A DNA stretch of 64,000 bases from Oscillospiraceae bacterium. Lineage in GTDB: Bacteria; Bacillota; Clostridia; Oscillospirales; Ruminococcaceae. The notes beneath the pieces are model-generated. The model ran no database searches. It was not told where the DNA came from and saw only the letters and a list, made by a program, of their open reading frames with translations. This document shows positions 24,277 to 33,390 of this stretch, piece after piece. The stretch's first letter is position 1, and every line of letters begins with the position of its first letter. Position numbers and translations under genes: made by a program. The stretch lies in the NCBI GenBank assembly GCA_017436575.1, contig JAFSCU010000043.1, positions 1 to 64,000 on the forward strand, read 5' to 3'.

Positions 24277-27099
24277 TTAAAACCAAGAGTATGGGTTATA
24301 TCTGGTATTTCCCATTTTAACTTCAAAATGAAGATTGTTGCCTGTGGCATTGCCTGTACAACCCATATAGGCGATTATCTGTCCTTTCTGAACCTGTTGT
24401 CCTGCCTGTACCAGTAATTCAGAACAATGAGCATACAGTGTCTGGTAACCACCATGTTCTATAATGCAGTATGTGCCATAGCCTACATCTGTATACAGTG
24501 CTTTGGTAACCACACCAGTGTCAGCGGCCATAATATATGTACCGGCTGGTCCGGCTATATCCACGCCGTTGTGCTGTGGGTATTGGCCCACAAAACCACG
24601 GGAAATATAACCCGCTGCCGTTGGCCAGTTCAGCTTGCCGCTGCCACCCTGTATAACTGTGCCGTTCCACAGTGTTCCAATTTTTTTAATAATAGGAACA
24701 GGTTCTCGCAGCGTAATTGTTTCCAAAACTTCTTCATCTACAACCACACCGTTTCTGTAAGTAATTCTTACTTTTTCAAGCCCCAGTCCGTTTTCACCTG
24801 TGCTGGTTATTTCACTTGTACCCAGAGTCATAGTATTATCTTTTTCTTCTTTATATACAGGTAAGATGTCAACAGTTCTGTCAACTGTTTCAGTATAGGT
24901 ACTGTACACATCATCTGCGTCATACACCATATCATCTTCCACAGAACCAATAATTGCATAATTACCATCATCAGCTTTCTTTATATAGATAAAACTTGTC
25001 AATTCTGTGTTAAAACAGCTGTATTCTGCTTTTACAACATAGTCATAATCATTAAAAATATCAGTGTTATAAGTAAATGGGGAAGAATGGTCATTTGCGG
25101 AAACAGATTCTGTGTGATTGATAGAGAAATCATCAATACCTAAATTGTTTTTCAGATGTATCTGGGCAGCTGTGTTGGCAAGTACAGCTGATGATTCATC
25201 CGGCTTGATAAAAAATGTAGTATATTTCTTTGTGTTTTTATCGTCCACAGGTTCAATTTTAATTGACTGTGCTATTTCTTCCAATTGGTAATTTGCAATA
25301 TGTTCCACAGGAATGCAAACAGAGATATATACCGGCAATTCTAAAGATTTTGAGATAATTGCGAAATTCTGCAGTGATGGCATAGCATCTGAGGTGTATT
25401 CAGTTACAGCAGTTTCACATGCATTGTACAGTATATGGTAATTATCTTTACTGAAAAAGTAGCCATAATTTTCAGTGATGCCATTGCATATATCCTCAAC
25501 TGTTTTAATATCACTGTTGTATGTGTTGAACGCTATTGCACCAATCACATCTCCGGTTTTATTTGTGATACTTACACTGTGATGTCTGTCCTGTGCTGCC
25601 AGTATATTGCCAGGTATATCAGCACTGTTTTTCAGTTTCCAGCCTTCAGGAAGTTCAAGACTTACAACAAACGGACAGGTGTTTTCGCATAAGCTGCAAC
25701 CGGTAATTTTATTATCTTTAAATGGGAAAACAACCTGTGTAAATTCTTTTGGTGCACTGTTCTGATGAAATAAACCTTCGAACCAAGCTGACATATAATC
25801 AGGATTATAAACATCATATACTATGTTATCAGCGTTTGTTTCACCATTTTCACCTGTCAGCCATATTTCAGTGTAATCACGGTTGAAATTAACTTTAAGT
25901 GTGTCAGTTTCAGTTGACAGCATAATATAACTGTACCCATCTTCTGTATTGGTCTGCACTTCTTTATCATCATTCAGTTTAATCTTTTTCAGATTTTTCA
26001 TAAGAAGAGCAATATCATCTTTGTTTGCATTTATATATTGTACATCCTTCAGAATAATAGCAGATTCAATGTTTTCATCAGAGAGATTGATTATCTTTCT
26101 GGCAGTCAATCCCATTGGGTTAAATGCAAGGGCAGTTACTGATGCAATCATCAGCAGTGTAATAACCGCACCGCCTATAAATGCAGGTTTTTTGTAATTA
26201 AGAATATTGATTATTCTGTTTTTGGTATCGCCTTCACCAAAAGCCAGATGCATAGCAGGCTGTTTGGGGCTTGGCATTGAAATATTCAGCAATGTCTGTG
26301 AATATCCGGCCTTTTCGTTGCCTCCGAGTTTTTTTATTACAGCTTCATCACAGGCCATTTCCATATCGTTTTCTGCCATTTTAAAAGCTACCCATACCAG
26401 TGGATTAAACCAGTGCAGACTTACGGCAGCAAATCCCAGTATTTTAAAAATATAATCACATCGTCTGATATGTGTTTTTTCGTGAAGAAGTATAAATTCT
26501 TTCTGCTTTTCAGTCAGATTTTCCGGCAGATAAATTTTAGGCTTTATTATACCCATTATAAATGCTGTAGGTATAATGCGGTTGGTATAAATATTGTCAG
26601 ATATATGTCTGCTGCCAGCAAGTATAACCTTTATTTCATACAGGCTGATAAGGTTGTTCAGTACCATATAAATACTGCCAAAAAGCCACAGTACAGCCGC
26701 TATTTTTATATAGTCAATATTTGGTTCATTATTTTTGACAATCCTGTTTTCATCAGGCAAGATTTCAGATTGTGAAACATCCTGTGCTGGTAAAACAGGT
26801 GTAATCGTAGTATCGTTTTCTACTATCTGTTCTATTTGTGGTGCATACACTATATCCTGTGGTACATATTCAATCTGACTGCCGGAAATATGTGCAGCAG
26901 GCATAAAATTGAACAGGGAAGTGTCCAGTGAAAAAGAATATGGGCACAGCAGTCTGAACAGTACAATACCCCATAATAAATATGAATAGATTTTTGGTTG
27001 TTTTTTCAGTAGCTGTCTTATGACAATGACGACCAGAATTACAACGCTGGCAGTTATACTCATATTGACAATCTGAAGGAATAAATTTTTAATCATCAT
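24277..27099 (-). CDS. M56 (BlaR1-like) membrane sensor fused to G5 and M23 domains
   Basis: 940 residues. Four transmembrane helices and the M56 zinc peptidase occupy about 1-340, with HEKTH at 206-210, then HWFNPLVWVA and MACDEAV. A long external region (about 345-740) follows. It is succeeded by a G5 domain (about 744-809; RITYRNGVVVDEEVLETIT is its core) and an M23 peptidase domain (about 831-940). In the M23 domain HNGVD (His843, Asp847) and YAH (His891) are present, but the usual HLH is NLH, so catalytic His922 is Asn and the domain may only bind. The protein should sense wall fragments or damage and inactivate the BlaI-type repressor encoded just upstream (the genes overlap by 11 bp). 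This is inferred from BlaR1. Confidence 0.85.
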   Translation of the reverse strand: MMIKNLFLQIVNMSITASVVILVVIVIRQLLKKQPKIYSYLLWGIVLFRLLCPYSFSLDTSLFNFMPAAHISGSQIEYVPQDIVYAPQIEQIVENDTTITPVLPAQDVSQSEILPDENRIVKNNEPNIDYIKIAAVLWLFGSIYMVLNNLISLYEIKVILAGSRHISDNIYTNRIIPTAFIMGIIKPKIYLPENLTEKQKEFILLHEKTHIRRCDYIFKILGFAAVSLHWFNPLVWVAFKMAENDMEMACDEAVIKKLGGNEKAGYSQTLLNISMPSPKQPAMHLAFGEGDTKNRIINILNYKKPAFIGGAVITLLMIASVTALAFNPMGLTARKIINLSDENIESAIILKDVQYINANKDDIALLMKNLKKIKLNDDKEVQTNTEDGYSYIMLSTETDTLKVNFNRDYTEIWLTGENGETNADNIVYDVYNPDYMSAWFEGLFHQNSAPKEFTQVVFPFKDNKITGCSLCENTCPFVVSLELPEGWKLKNSADIPGNILAAQDRHHSVSITNKTGDVIGAIAFNTYNSDIKTVEDICNGITENYGYFFSKDNYHILYNACETAVTEYTSDAMPSLQNFAIISKSLELPVYISVCIPVEHIANYQLEEIAQSIKIEPVDDKNTKKYTTFFIKPDESSAVLANTAAQIHLKNNLGIDDFSINHTESVSANDHSSPFTYNTDIFNDYDYVVKAEYSCFNTELTSFIYIKKADDGNYAIIGSVEDDMVYDADDVYSTYTETVDRTVDILPVYKEEKDNTMTLGTSEITSTGENGLGLEKVRITYRNGVVVDEEVLETITLREPVPIIKKIGTLWNGTVIQGGSGKLNWPTAAGYISRGFVGQYPQHNGVDIAGPAGTYIMAADTGVVTKALYTDVGYGTYCIIEHGGYQTLYAHCSELLVQAGQQVQKGQIIAYMGCTGNATGNNLHFEVKMGNTRYNPYSWF

Positions 27100-27460
27100 T
27101 TACCTCCTTATAGCTGTCAATCAGTCGTTGCAACCGGTCGATTTCATCTTTACTCATACCTTTGTTTTTGGAAAACAGTGTAAGAAACATCGGCAGAGAG
27201 CCTTCAAATGTTTCGTTTATGAAATTCTGGCTCTGCGCCAGGGTAAAATCTTCTTTTGTCACAATGGTTTCTATAGTACCGTTATTATTTGTAAACAAAC
27301 CTCTGTCACACAGTCTTTTCAGCATGGTATATGTGGTGGTTCTTTTCCAACCAAATGCTTCTTCACAAAGTTGTGTCAGTTTGCGTGATGTTAATGGAGC
27401 GTTGGCCCAGATAATATCTGCCAGTCTTTTTTCCATTTCACCAAGTCTGTATTGTTCCAT
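27089..27460 (-). CDS. BlaI/MecI-type transcriptional repressor
   Basis: A 123-residue winged-helix repressor of the BlaI family, with ADIIWANAPLTSRKLTQLCEEAFG and TTTYTMLKRLCDRGLF forming the DNA-binding domain. ATG 27460 is preferred over an in-frame start further upstream because GGAGG lies 7 bases before it. The 3' end overlaps the M56-G5-M23 gene by 11 bp, and both are likely inactivated and induced together. The operators lie at 27479-27520. It is a different repressor from the one at 4249-4623: its operator sequence is unrelated. Confidence 0.85.
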   Translation of the reverse strand: MEQYRLGEMEKRLADIIWANAPLTSRKLTQLCEEAFGWKRTTTYTMLKRLCDRGLFTNNNGTIETIVTKEDFTLAQSQNFINETFEGSLPMFLTLFSKNKGMSKDEIDRLQRLIDSYKEVNDD

Positions 27461-27478
27461 AATAAAACCTCCAGTCCT

Positions 27479-27531
27479 GTCTAATGTCATTAGACTAATT
27501 ATAGTCTAACATCATTAGACAGATTGGTCAA
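27479..27531 (-). promoter_or_regulatory. BlaI-type promoter with two 17-bp dyads
   Basis: On the minus strand TTGACC (27531-27526), a 17-bp spacer and TAGACT (27508-27503) form a promoter. GTCTAATG-T-CATTAGAC at 27479-27495 is a perfect dyad, and a second copy with two changed bases lies at 27504-27520, overlapping -10 and spacer. Confidence 0.7.
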
Positions 27532-27563
27532 CACATTTCACAATTTGTTTACAAAATTTGCAC

Positions 27564-27597
27564 AATTAAAAGAGCAGGCAAGCCTGCTCTTTTAATT
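27564..27597 (-). terminator. terminator of the zinc-ribbon gene operon
   Basis: A perfect 16-bp stem (AATTAAAAGAGCAGGC / GCCTGCTCTTTTAATT) with an AA loop overlaps the stop codon of the last gene of the operon. The T-stretch lies inside the stem. Confidence 0.7.
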
Positions 27598-28138
27598 ATT
27601 TATGTATAAGATATAGCTGGACACTCTGGCTTTTGCCATCTATAAAATCTGCACTGACACAGTATTTTGTGCTGTCATCATATGTAATGGTTATATTGTC
27701 GTCTGATGTGTAATTAGTGCAATTATCAATGTTACCGGCTAAATCTGTCTTTATAACAGAGATGTTTTCTGCTTCCATAGGCAAATAAAGGTTAAGACCA
27801 ATTTCTGAATATTCAGAGATAATGTAATATTCTTTGGAAGCTGTATTATACTGCACATTGTAATATTCAGATGGCTGTATTTTCATCTGTCTTCCGGTTA
27901 CAGTTACCTGTAAGAATCCATACAGCAGTATTGCAACAAGAGTAAGTGCTTTAAACCATAGTTTAGATGTAATAAAAGACAGCGTTGCATATGCTTTTAG
28001 TTTTCTGAAATTTTTTATTATACCAAAGATAGTTCTGTTATATGCCCGGTCTCTTTCCTGCTGTGAAAAAGCGTTGCCGCAGTTTTTACAGAAGAGAGCT
28101 TTTATTATATTTTTGGTTTTACATTTTTTACAGATCAT
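27596..28138 (-). CDS. zinc-ribbon membrane protein, short paralogue B
   Basis: 180 residues. Two CxxC pairs (CKKC and CKNC) form an N-terminal zinc ribbon, followed by a basic region containing AYNRTIFGII, one transmembrane helix (about 67-85) and an external domain of about 95 residues rich in Tyr/Asn. It is clearly homologous to the protein at 29012-29539: both carry C-K-x-C-K-T, AYNRT-FGII and EIGLNLY/QIGLNLY. No known function can be assigned. It is the last gene of the four-gene minus-strand unit, starting 9 bp after the preceding stop. Confidence 0.65.
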   Translation of the reverse strand: MICKKCKTKNIIKALFCKNCGNAFSQQERDRAYNRTIFGIIKNFRKLKAYATLSFITSKLWFKALTLVAILLYGFLQVTVTGRQMKIQPSEYYNVQYNTASKEYYIISEYSEIGLNLYLPMEAENISVIKTDLAGNIDNCTNYTSDDNITITYDDSTKYCVSADFIDGKSQSVQLYLIHK

Positions 28139-28147
28139 AAACCCTCC

Positions 28148-28999
28148 TTACAGTCTTGCAAAAGTCAGGTTATAAAATTCTTCGCCCGCTGTATACCATT
28201 TTCCGTCGGCAAATACCATAGTAGTTATATATCTTGCCCAGCCATATTCTTCTTCGGATTCATCATAATAGATTACGGTAAAAACCATTTCATTGGTGAT
28301 AAATCCGTCATCTGTCAGCTGCTTGGTAATAGCTTTGGGTTCAAGACCGTGTATAATATTGCCTGCGTCATCTCTTACCAGATATTCGTTGGCATATGAT
28401 ATTCTGTACGGACTGTGAAAGTGCAATGTATCGGCATTAATTGTCTGGCCTGCAACGGATTCCATATGACTTTTTGTCATCTGATGGGTGGAAGCATACC
28501 CGTAACTGTCAGGCAGATAAAGTGATTCCAGTGTCGCGGTATCTCCCGAAACAACTGCATAAATCATATTTTCTATTGCCGCATACATGTCGTCTTCTGA
28601 CGGTGTTTCCCGGTTTTCTATAACAGGGGGCGCTGTTGGCGTCACCGGTATTTCTGAAGGACGGTCATTATTTATATATTCGCTTATATATTCAGGTGGT
28701 TGGGAAACTAGCTGTACTCCTGGCATACCGGTAATATAGTCAGTTGCATAAACAGCAATAACGCTTATGACCAATACAACACCATACAGATGAGATAACA
28801 GATATCCTTTCGAGGCATCGTATACAGTATTTACAGCTTTGCTTTTGAATTTTGACTTTGTTCTGCTGACAAGATAATCAATCAGCAGATTTTCATCGGG
28901 ATCCATTTTTTTGCCACACCTGGTACAGAAAGTACTGCGTTTATCGCCCAGAGCACCACACCATACACAATATTGTTTATTGTTTTCGTTGGTATTCAT
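28148..28999 (-). CDS. zinc-ribbon membrane protein, long paralogue B
   Basis: 283 residues. A zinc ribbon (CVWCG and CTRCGKK) is followed by a cytoplasmic segment LLIDYLVSRTKSKFKSKA, a single helix (about 68-86), a Pro-rich linker and an external NTF2-like-looking region of about 150 residues (VYGEEDEE-like acids, WARYITTMVFADGKWY). The layout recalls TcaA-type envelope proteins, though I cannot assign it. It is homologous to the protein at 29553-30758, which has the same ribbon, LVDWLISHTKDKLKG and LSHLYG segment. The two form a duplicated module with their short partners. Confidence 0.65.
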   Translation of the reverse strand: MNTNENNKQYCVWCGALGDKRSTFCTRCGKKMDPDENLLIDYLVSRTKSKFKSKAVNTVYDASKGYLLSHLYGVVLVISVIAVYATDYITGMPGVQLVSQPPEYISEYINNDRPSEIPVTPTAPPVIENRETPSEDDMYAAIENMIYAVVSGDTATLESLYLPDSYGYASTHQMTKSHMESVAGQTINADTLHFHSPYRISYANEYLVRDDAGNIIHGLEPKAITKQLTDDGFITNEMVFTVIYYDESEEEYGWARYITTMVFADGKWYTAGEEFYNLTFARL

Positions 29000-29011
29000 A
29001 GCGGCCTCCGG

Positions 29012-29539
29012 TTATTCCATTATTACATACAATTCCAACTCTTGCCTGCCGGATTGAATAACATAGTGTTCTTTGTCATTGTAAAGAAGCATGATATTTT
29101 CGTCGATGGAATATTCTTTCTCGTTTATTAGTTTATCATTGCTGTCTACTGTAATCAGATTGACTTTATCTGTTTTTTCGGGAACATACAGATTTAATCC
29201 AATCTGTTTTTCATCCGTGACAAGAAAATATTCTTTTGTAGTTTTATTGTATTCAACATCGTAGTCACGGCTGTCGAGAATTCTTATCTGACTGCCGTTT
29301 AATTTCAGAACAAGAACACTGTATAAAATCAAAAACAGCAGACTTGCCACTTTAAACCATCTGTTACCGGTGATAAAGTCGAATGTTATATAAGATTTTA
29401 AATTGAGAACATTGTCGATAATGCCGAAAACAGTTCGGTTATATGCTTTTTTCTTTTCTTTTTCGGTAAATTGATGACCACAGGCTTTGCAGTAGTCGGC
29501 TTTCATAATGTTTTCAGTTTTACAATTTTTACATTTCAT
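29012..29539 (-). CDS. zinc-ribbon membrane protein, short paralogue A
   Basis: 175 residues; zinc ribbon CKNC and CKAC, basic stretch AYNRTVFGIIDN, one transmembrane helix (about 62-82) and a small external domain. ATG 29539 is preferred to an upstream in-frame start because GGGGTG lies about 8 bases before it and the zinc ribbon then starts at residue 3, as in its paralogue. Paralogue of 27596-28138. It begins 13 bp after the stop of the upstream long gene. Function unknown. Confidence 0.65.
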   Translation of the reverse strand: MKCKNCKTENIMKADYCKACGHQFTEKEKKKAYNRTVFGIIDNVLNLKSYITFDFITGNRWFKVASLLFLILYSVLVLKLNGSQIRILDSRDYDVEYNKTTKEYFLVTDEKQIGLNLYVPEKTDKVNLITVDSNDKLINEKEYSIDENIMLLYNDKEHYVIQSGRQELELYVIME

Positions 29540-29552
29540 AAACAGCACCCCA

Positions 29553-30758
29553 TTAACCTGAATGTCCAACAGATTGGATAAAATCATCCACTATGTAATA
29601 TTCACCATCTATTACGGCAAACACAAAATAATGATGTGTATTCATAAATCTGCCTTCAATCTGTTCTACAACTTTTATATTGAAATCTGCAGTAAAAGTT
29701 TCAAATCCCATTTTTTCCAGTTCCTGGCTTGCTATCATTGATGAATGACGATTATATAATCCCAAATTAACACTGTCTAATCTTATAAAGCCGTTACATT
29801 CATCCGGAAGGGTGAGAACATCCCTGTAAAGATTAAGGTCGTCTTCATTAGGAAAATGGTATTCATAAGAAGAAAGGTCACCGCCGGTAAAAACAGCATT
29901 GATATAATCCGTCATCAGTGCTACCAGTTTAGTTTCGTCTACAACAATAGGCCATTCATACTGTTCATTTTCACTGAAACTGTTTATTTTACTTTCTGCA
30001 ATAAACAACTGCCCGTCTATTTCTACAACAGAAAATGCAACTTCGCGGGTATATACTTTTTCAGCCGATGCAGCGTCTTCAATATATTGTTCTTTTATAT
30101 ATTCAGCAACATTGTAGCCGCTTTTATATAATTGTCCACTAAGCTCCAAAATGAATTCTTCTGGTTTACTGATAGTTTTGCTTGTGGAACTGCGCAATAT
30201 AAAACTGGATGTATCAAGAAAGCGTTCATCATAAAGTACTTCATATTTGCCGTTGAATTCAAAATCAGCAGGAAGACACAGTCCAAATGAAGAACCAGTG
30301 GGGTCTATATTTTCTTTACTTATAATCCGCAAGTAATCATTGCATATAGTTCGCACAGCATTTGCATCAAGCGCAGCAGAAGCATTATAGTTTACATTAC
30401 TGTCGGAGTTTATTAAATCTAAAGCAGCGGTAATATATTCGGGTTTATCTGCATCACGATATTTTTTTATATAAGGCTCACTTGCAAATACAGTTATACT
30501 TGCAGCTGCTATTATAGCAATAGACATTACTGTTCCATAAAGATGTGATAGGATAAAGTTTTTTATCGCATCAAACAGGGAAGATTCAGCATCGCCTTTC
30601 AGTTTGTCTTTTGTGTGAGAAATTAACCAATCAACCAGCTGATTTTCTTTTTCAATCTGCTTTTTACCGCATTTTGGACAAAATTTGGACTGGTTTTTCA
30701 ATTCACTGCCACACCATATACAAAATTGTTTCTTAGATATATTTTTTTCTGTATCCAT
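29553..30758 (-). CDS. zinc-ribbon membrane protein, long paralogue A
   Basis: 401 residues. The zinc ribbon (CIWCG, CPKCGKK) is followed by LVDWLISHTKDKLKG, a single helix (about 69-92) and a long external region of about 300 residues that appears to hold two similar segments, each ending with a Tyr-rich strand such as HHYFVFAVIDGEYYIV. It is longer than its paralogue at 28148-28999, probably because an external domain is repeated. First gene of the four-gene unit, behind a near-consensus promoter at 30789-30817. Function unknown; the paired long/short design suggests the partners form a complex. Confidence 0.65.
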   Translation of the reverse strand: MDTEKNISKKQFCIWCGSELKNQSKFCPKCGKKQIEKENQLVDWLISHTKDKLKGDAESSLFDAIKNFILSHLYGTVMSIAIIAAASITVFASEPYIKKYRDADKPEYITAALDLINSDSNVNYNASAALDANAVRTICNDYLRIISKENIDPTGSSFGLCLPADFEFNGKYEVLYDERFLDTSSFILRSSTSKTISKPEEFILELSGQLYKSGYNVAEYIKEQYIEDAASAEKVYTREVAFSVVEIDGQLFIAESKINSFSENEQYEWPIVVDETKLVALMTDYINAVFTGGDLSSYEYHFPNEDDLNLYRDVLTLPDECNGFIRLDSVNLGLYNRHSSMIASQELEKMGFETFTADFNIKVVEQIEGRFMNTHHYFVFAVIDGEYYIVDDFIQSVGHSG

Positions 30759-30788
30759 TTTTTAACTCCAATAGGTTTTATTGTCTTA

Positions 30789-30817
30789 ATTATAATAAAT
30801 ATGAAGGAATTTATCAA
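30789..30817 (-). promoter_or_regulatory. promoter of the zinc-ribbon operon
   Basis: On the minus strand TTGATA (30817-30812), 17 bp and TATAAT (30794-30789) lie about 30 bp before the first gene of the operon. Confidence 0.75.
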
Positions 30818-30828
30818 CGACATAAAAA

Positions 30829-30857
30829 ACAAAACAGCAGAAAACCTGCTGTTTTGA
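30829..30857 (-). terminator. terminator of the unit ending with the 30867-32006 gene
   Basis: AAAACAGCAG and CTGCTGTTTT form a 10-bp stem around AAAAC, with a T-run downstream on the minus strand. Confidence 0.8.
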
Positions 30858-30866
30858 ATTAATATT

Positions 30867-32006
30867 TTAATTGTATTGGTTATACTTTTCTACAATATAA
30901 TCAAAAGATTTTTGTAATTCACTAATACCTACTGGTAATGGTTTATCTGGGTTTATGTTTTTCCACCATAAAATATGAAAACGGATGTATCGGTGAAGTT
31001 CGTTTATATATGCCTCTACACCCATACAATAATCCAGTTTTGCAGAAATTGTTTCATTTTCGGCTTGTTCAATTGATTTTTTTATTTCGAGTTCAGCATT
31101 CTTCTTGAGTTTAAGATTTGACTTTCTTTCATCGATAAAAAAGCATACACTGTAAAAAATGTAATAAATGCCTAAAGCTACAAAACTAAATGGTTCAATG
31201 TTGGCGTCTGAAAAAGTAGAATAAGCAGACATTACAGAGCAAAGGCAGATGGCCATTGTAACAAGTCCGTTACCAGGAATTTTAGTAAAATGAAAATCCT
31301 CAGACGCTTCTTCCATAATAATTTTTGTCATAGACATAACCAAAATACCAGAAATACCCATCAATAAAGAGATAATCCGACGAATCCAAAAACTATTATT
31401 TATTAAAAAAGAGAGAAAATCAGGCACAACAGGCAATGCACTACCACCGGACAGAAGAAGAATGAGACCAAGGGCAGTAAACCGGAAACTGATAGGAGAT
31501 ATGTGAGATGTTTTTGGGCTTTTTTTGGACTTGCTGTTTCTGATTTGTTTTTCTTTTTCAGAAAGCTGCTCTATTTCTTTCAGCTTTTTGTTTGAAAGTT
31601 TCAATTGTTTGCCAAAATAACCGATGCCTTTCATAAAACCAAAAGATTTGTCCATTTCTTTGAAATAATCTCCATCAATTGGCTTTATGTTTTTAGCACC
31701 ATACCAGTTCAATTCACTGCCTGGGAAATAACCTATTGTTTTATAATCATACAGATAGGCATTTACAGTTTTTTCCATATCCAGATAATCATTGTGATTG
31801 CCTTGATTAATCAGGTCTATTGAATCAATTGCATTTTCAGCATTTACTATATTTTTATTGTCAATGTCAAACATTTCACTCAGTTTTGCTCTGTAAACAA
31901 TACCGAAAGCTCTATTTTTAATATGTGTTGATATTTCAATATCTTTGTTATCAATAAGATTTAAATCTTCGAAAAGTTCATTATCAGAAGGGAATATAAG
32001 TGCCAT
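30867..32006 (-). CDS. hypothetical membrane protein with four hydrophobic segments
   Basis: 379 residues. A polar N-terminal third (Asn/Asp-rich, containing the FPGSELNWYGAKN segment) is followed by a Lys/Ser-rich hinge (KSKKSPKTSHIS), four hydrophobic segments between about 170 and 290, and a helical, charged C-terminal third with possible coiled coil (KKNAELEIKKSIEQAENE). I recognise no domain. GAGG precedes the ATG and the gene begins 23 bp after rlmD, so it is likely cotranscribed with the AraC-lipoprotein-rlmD string. Confidence 0.6.
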   Translation of the reverse strand: MALIFPSDNELFEDLNLIDNKDIEISTHIKNRAFGIVYRAKLSEMFDIDNKNIVNAENAIDSIDLINQGNHNDYLDMEKTVNAYLYDYKTIGYFPGSELNWYGAKNIKPIDGDYFKEMDKSFGFMKGIGYFGKQLKLSNKKLKEIEQLSEKEKQIRNSKSKKSPKTSHISPISFRFTALGLILLLSGGSALPVVPDFLSFLINNSFWIRRIISLLMGISGILVMSMTKIIMEEASEDFHFTKIPGNGLVTMAICLCSVMSAYSTFSDANIEPFSFVALGIYYIFYSVCFFIDERKSNLKLKKNAELEIKKSIEQAENETISAKLDYCMGVEAYINELHRYIRFHILWWKNINPDKPLPVGISELQKSFDYIVEKYNQYN

Positions 32007-32029
32007 ATTTATACCTCGGTGAAAAAAAT

Positions 32030-33382
32030 TTATTTAGTCAGCAGAATCACACATTCTACATGTTTTGTGCGAGGGAACATATCATAAGGCTGTACAAACT
32101 CCACTTTATATCCATGCTCTGCCAGGTATTTGCAGTCGCGGGCAGCTGTGGCGTGATTGCAACTTATCATTGAAATTTTAGGAACATTCATTGAAATAAT
32201 TGCATTCAGTGTATCTTCATCACAGCCTTTTCTCGGCGGGTCAACAACTACCGCAGTTGGCAGGAAGTTTTCCTCAAGCAACATTTTTGCGGCATCCTTG
32301 GCATCGGCGCAGATAAATCTTGCATTGTCAAAACCCATTTTCTTTGCATTGATTTTTGCATTTTCCACTGCCTGTGGCACTATTTCCACACCAACCAGCT
32401 GTTTGATTTTATCAGCCATTGAAAGACCGATGGAACCGGCGCCACAGTACATATCCAGCAAAATATCACTTTCAGTAAGCTGCAGTGATTCTTTTGCAAT
32501 AGAATACAGTTGCTGTGCACCATCATGGTTTACCTGATAGAATGAATGTGGACTGATTTCAATTTCCACACCGCAGAGAATATCTGTAATATTGCCATTA
32601 CCCAGTACAGTATAATTCTTTTCACCCAGAATAACATTGGTGTTTTTATCGTTTACATTAATTACAATAGTTGTAATTGCAGGGAACTGCTGTTTCAGCA
32701 TATCACATAATATATCCCTGTTTTTGAAATTTGCAGTTGTACATACAAGACACAGCATAATTTCACCTGTAACCCAGGCTTTACGCAGATAAATATGACG
32801 TACAATGCCACTGCGTTTTTGTTCGTTGTAACCCTTGATTTTCAGTCGGTTCAGCAATTTAACTGTATGCTGTGCAATTTCATTTAATTCAACAGGTTGC
32901 AGCAGACAATCATCGCAAGGGATAACCCTGTGGCTTCTGGCAGCATAAAAACCTGTTACTGCCTTACCGTTTTCATCAACTGAAACAGGAAACTGTGCTT
33001 TGTTTCTGTATCTTGCATGTTCGTCACAGGACAAAGTGGGGCGTACCTCACAGTCCATTTTGGCGATTCTTTCAAATACTGATTTAACAAAATTATATTT
33101 TGCTTTTTTTTCAGCTTCATAACTGATATGCTGAAAATCACAGCCACCGCATTGGCGACTGATAGGGCACACAGGCACTATTCTGTCAGAAGACGGTGTG
33201 ATAACTTTTTCGCATCTGCCGAAGCTGTATCCGCTCAGCACTTTTGTGATTTTGATTTCACATAAATCACCAACAGCAGTAAAAGGTACAAAAATAACCA
33301 TATTTTCATATCTTGCTACACCGTTGCCGTCACTGGAATAATCTATAATTTCAGTTGTAATAATATCGTTTTTCTTCAACAT
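32030..33382 (-). CDS. rlmD: 23S rRNA (uracil-C5)-methyltransferase, RlmD/RlmCD type
   Basis: A 450-residue SAM-dependent RNA m5U methyltransferase. An N-terminal TRAM domain (about 1-58) is followed by a 4Fe-4S cysteine set (CPISRQCGGCDFQH and a later Cys in IPCDDCLLQP), then the methyltransferase domain: LLDMYCGAGSIGLSMA for SAM, VDPPRKGCD, and the catalytic Cys in SCNHATAARD. In Gram-positive bacteria one such enzyme often methylates both U747 and U1939 of 23S rRNA (RlmCD); the exact sites cannot be read here. AAGGA precedes the start. The lipoprotein gene ends 8 bp upstream. Confidence 0.9.
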   Translation of the reverse strand: MLKKNDIITTEIIDYSSDGNGVARYENMVIFVPFTAVGDLCEIKITKVLSGYSFGRCEKVITPSSDRIVPVCPISRQCGGCDFQHISYEAEKKAKYNFVKSVFERIAKMDCEVRPTLSCDEHARYRNKAQFPVSVDENGKAVTGFYAARSHRVIPCDDCLLQPVELNEIAQHTVKLLNRLKIKGYNEQKRSGIVRHIYLRKAWVTGEIMLCLVCTTANFKNRDILCDMLKQQFPAITTIVINVNDKNTNVILGEKNYTVLGNGNITDILCGVEIEISPHSFYQVNHDGAQQLYSIAKESLQLTESDILLDMYCGAGSIGLSMADKIKQLVGVEIVPQAVENAKINAKKMGFDNARFICADAKDAAKMLLEENFLPTAVVVDPPRKGCDEDTLNAIISMNVPKISMISCNHATAARDCKYLAEHGYKVEFVQPYDMFPRTKHVECVILLTK

Positions 33383-33390
33383 ACTTGTCC

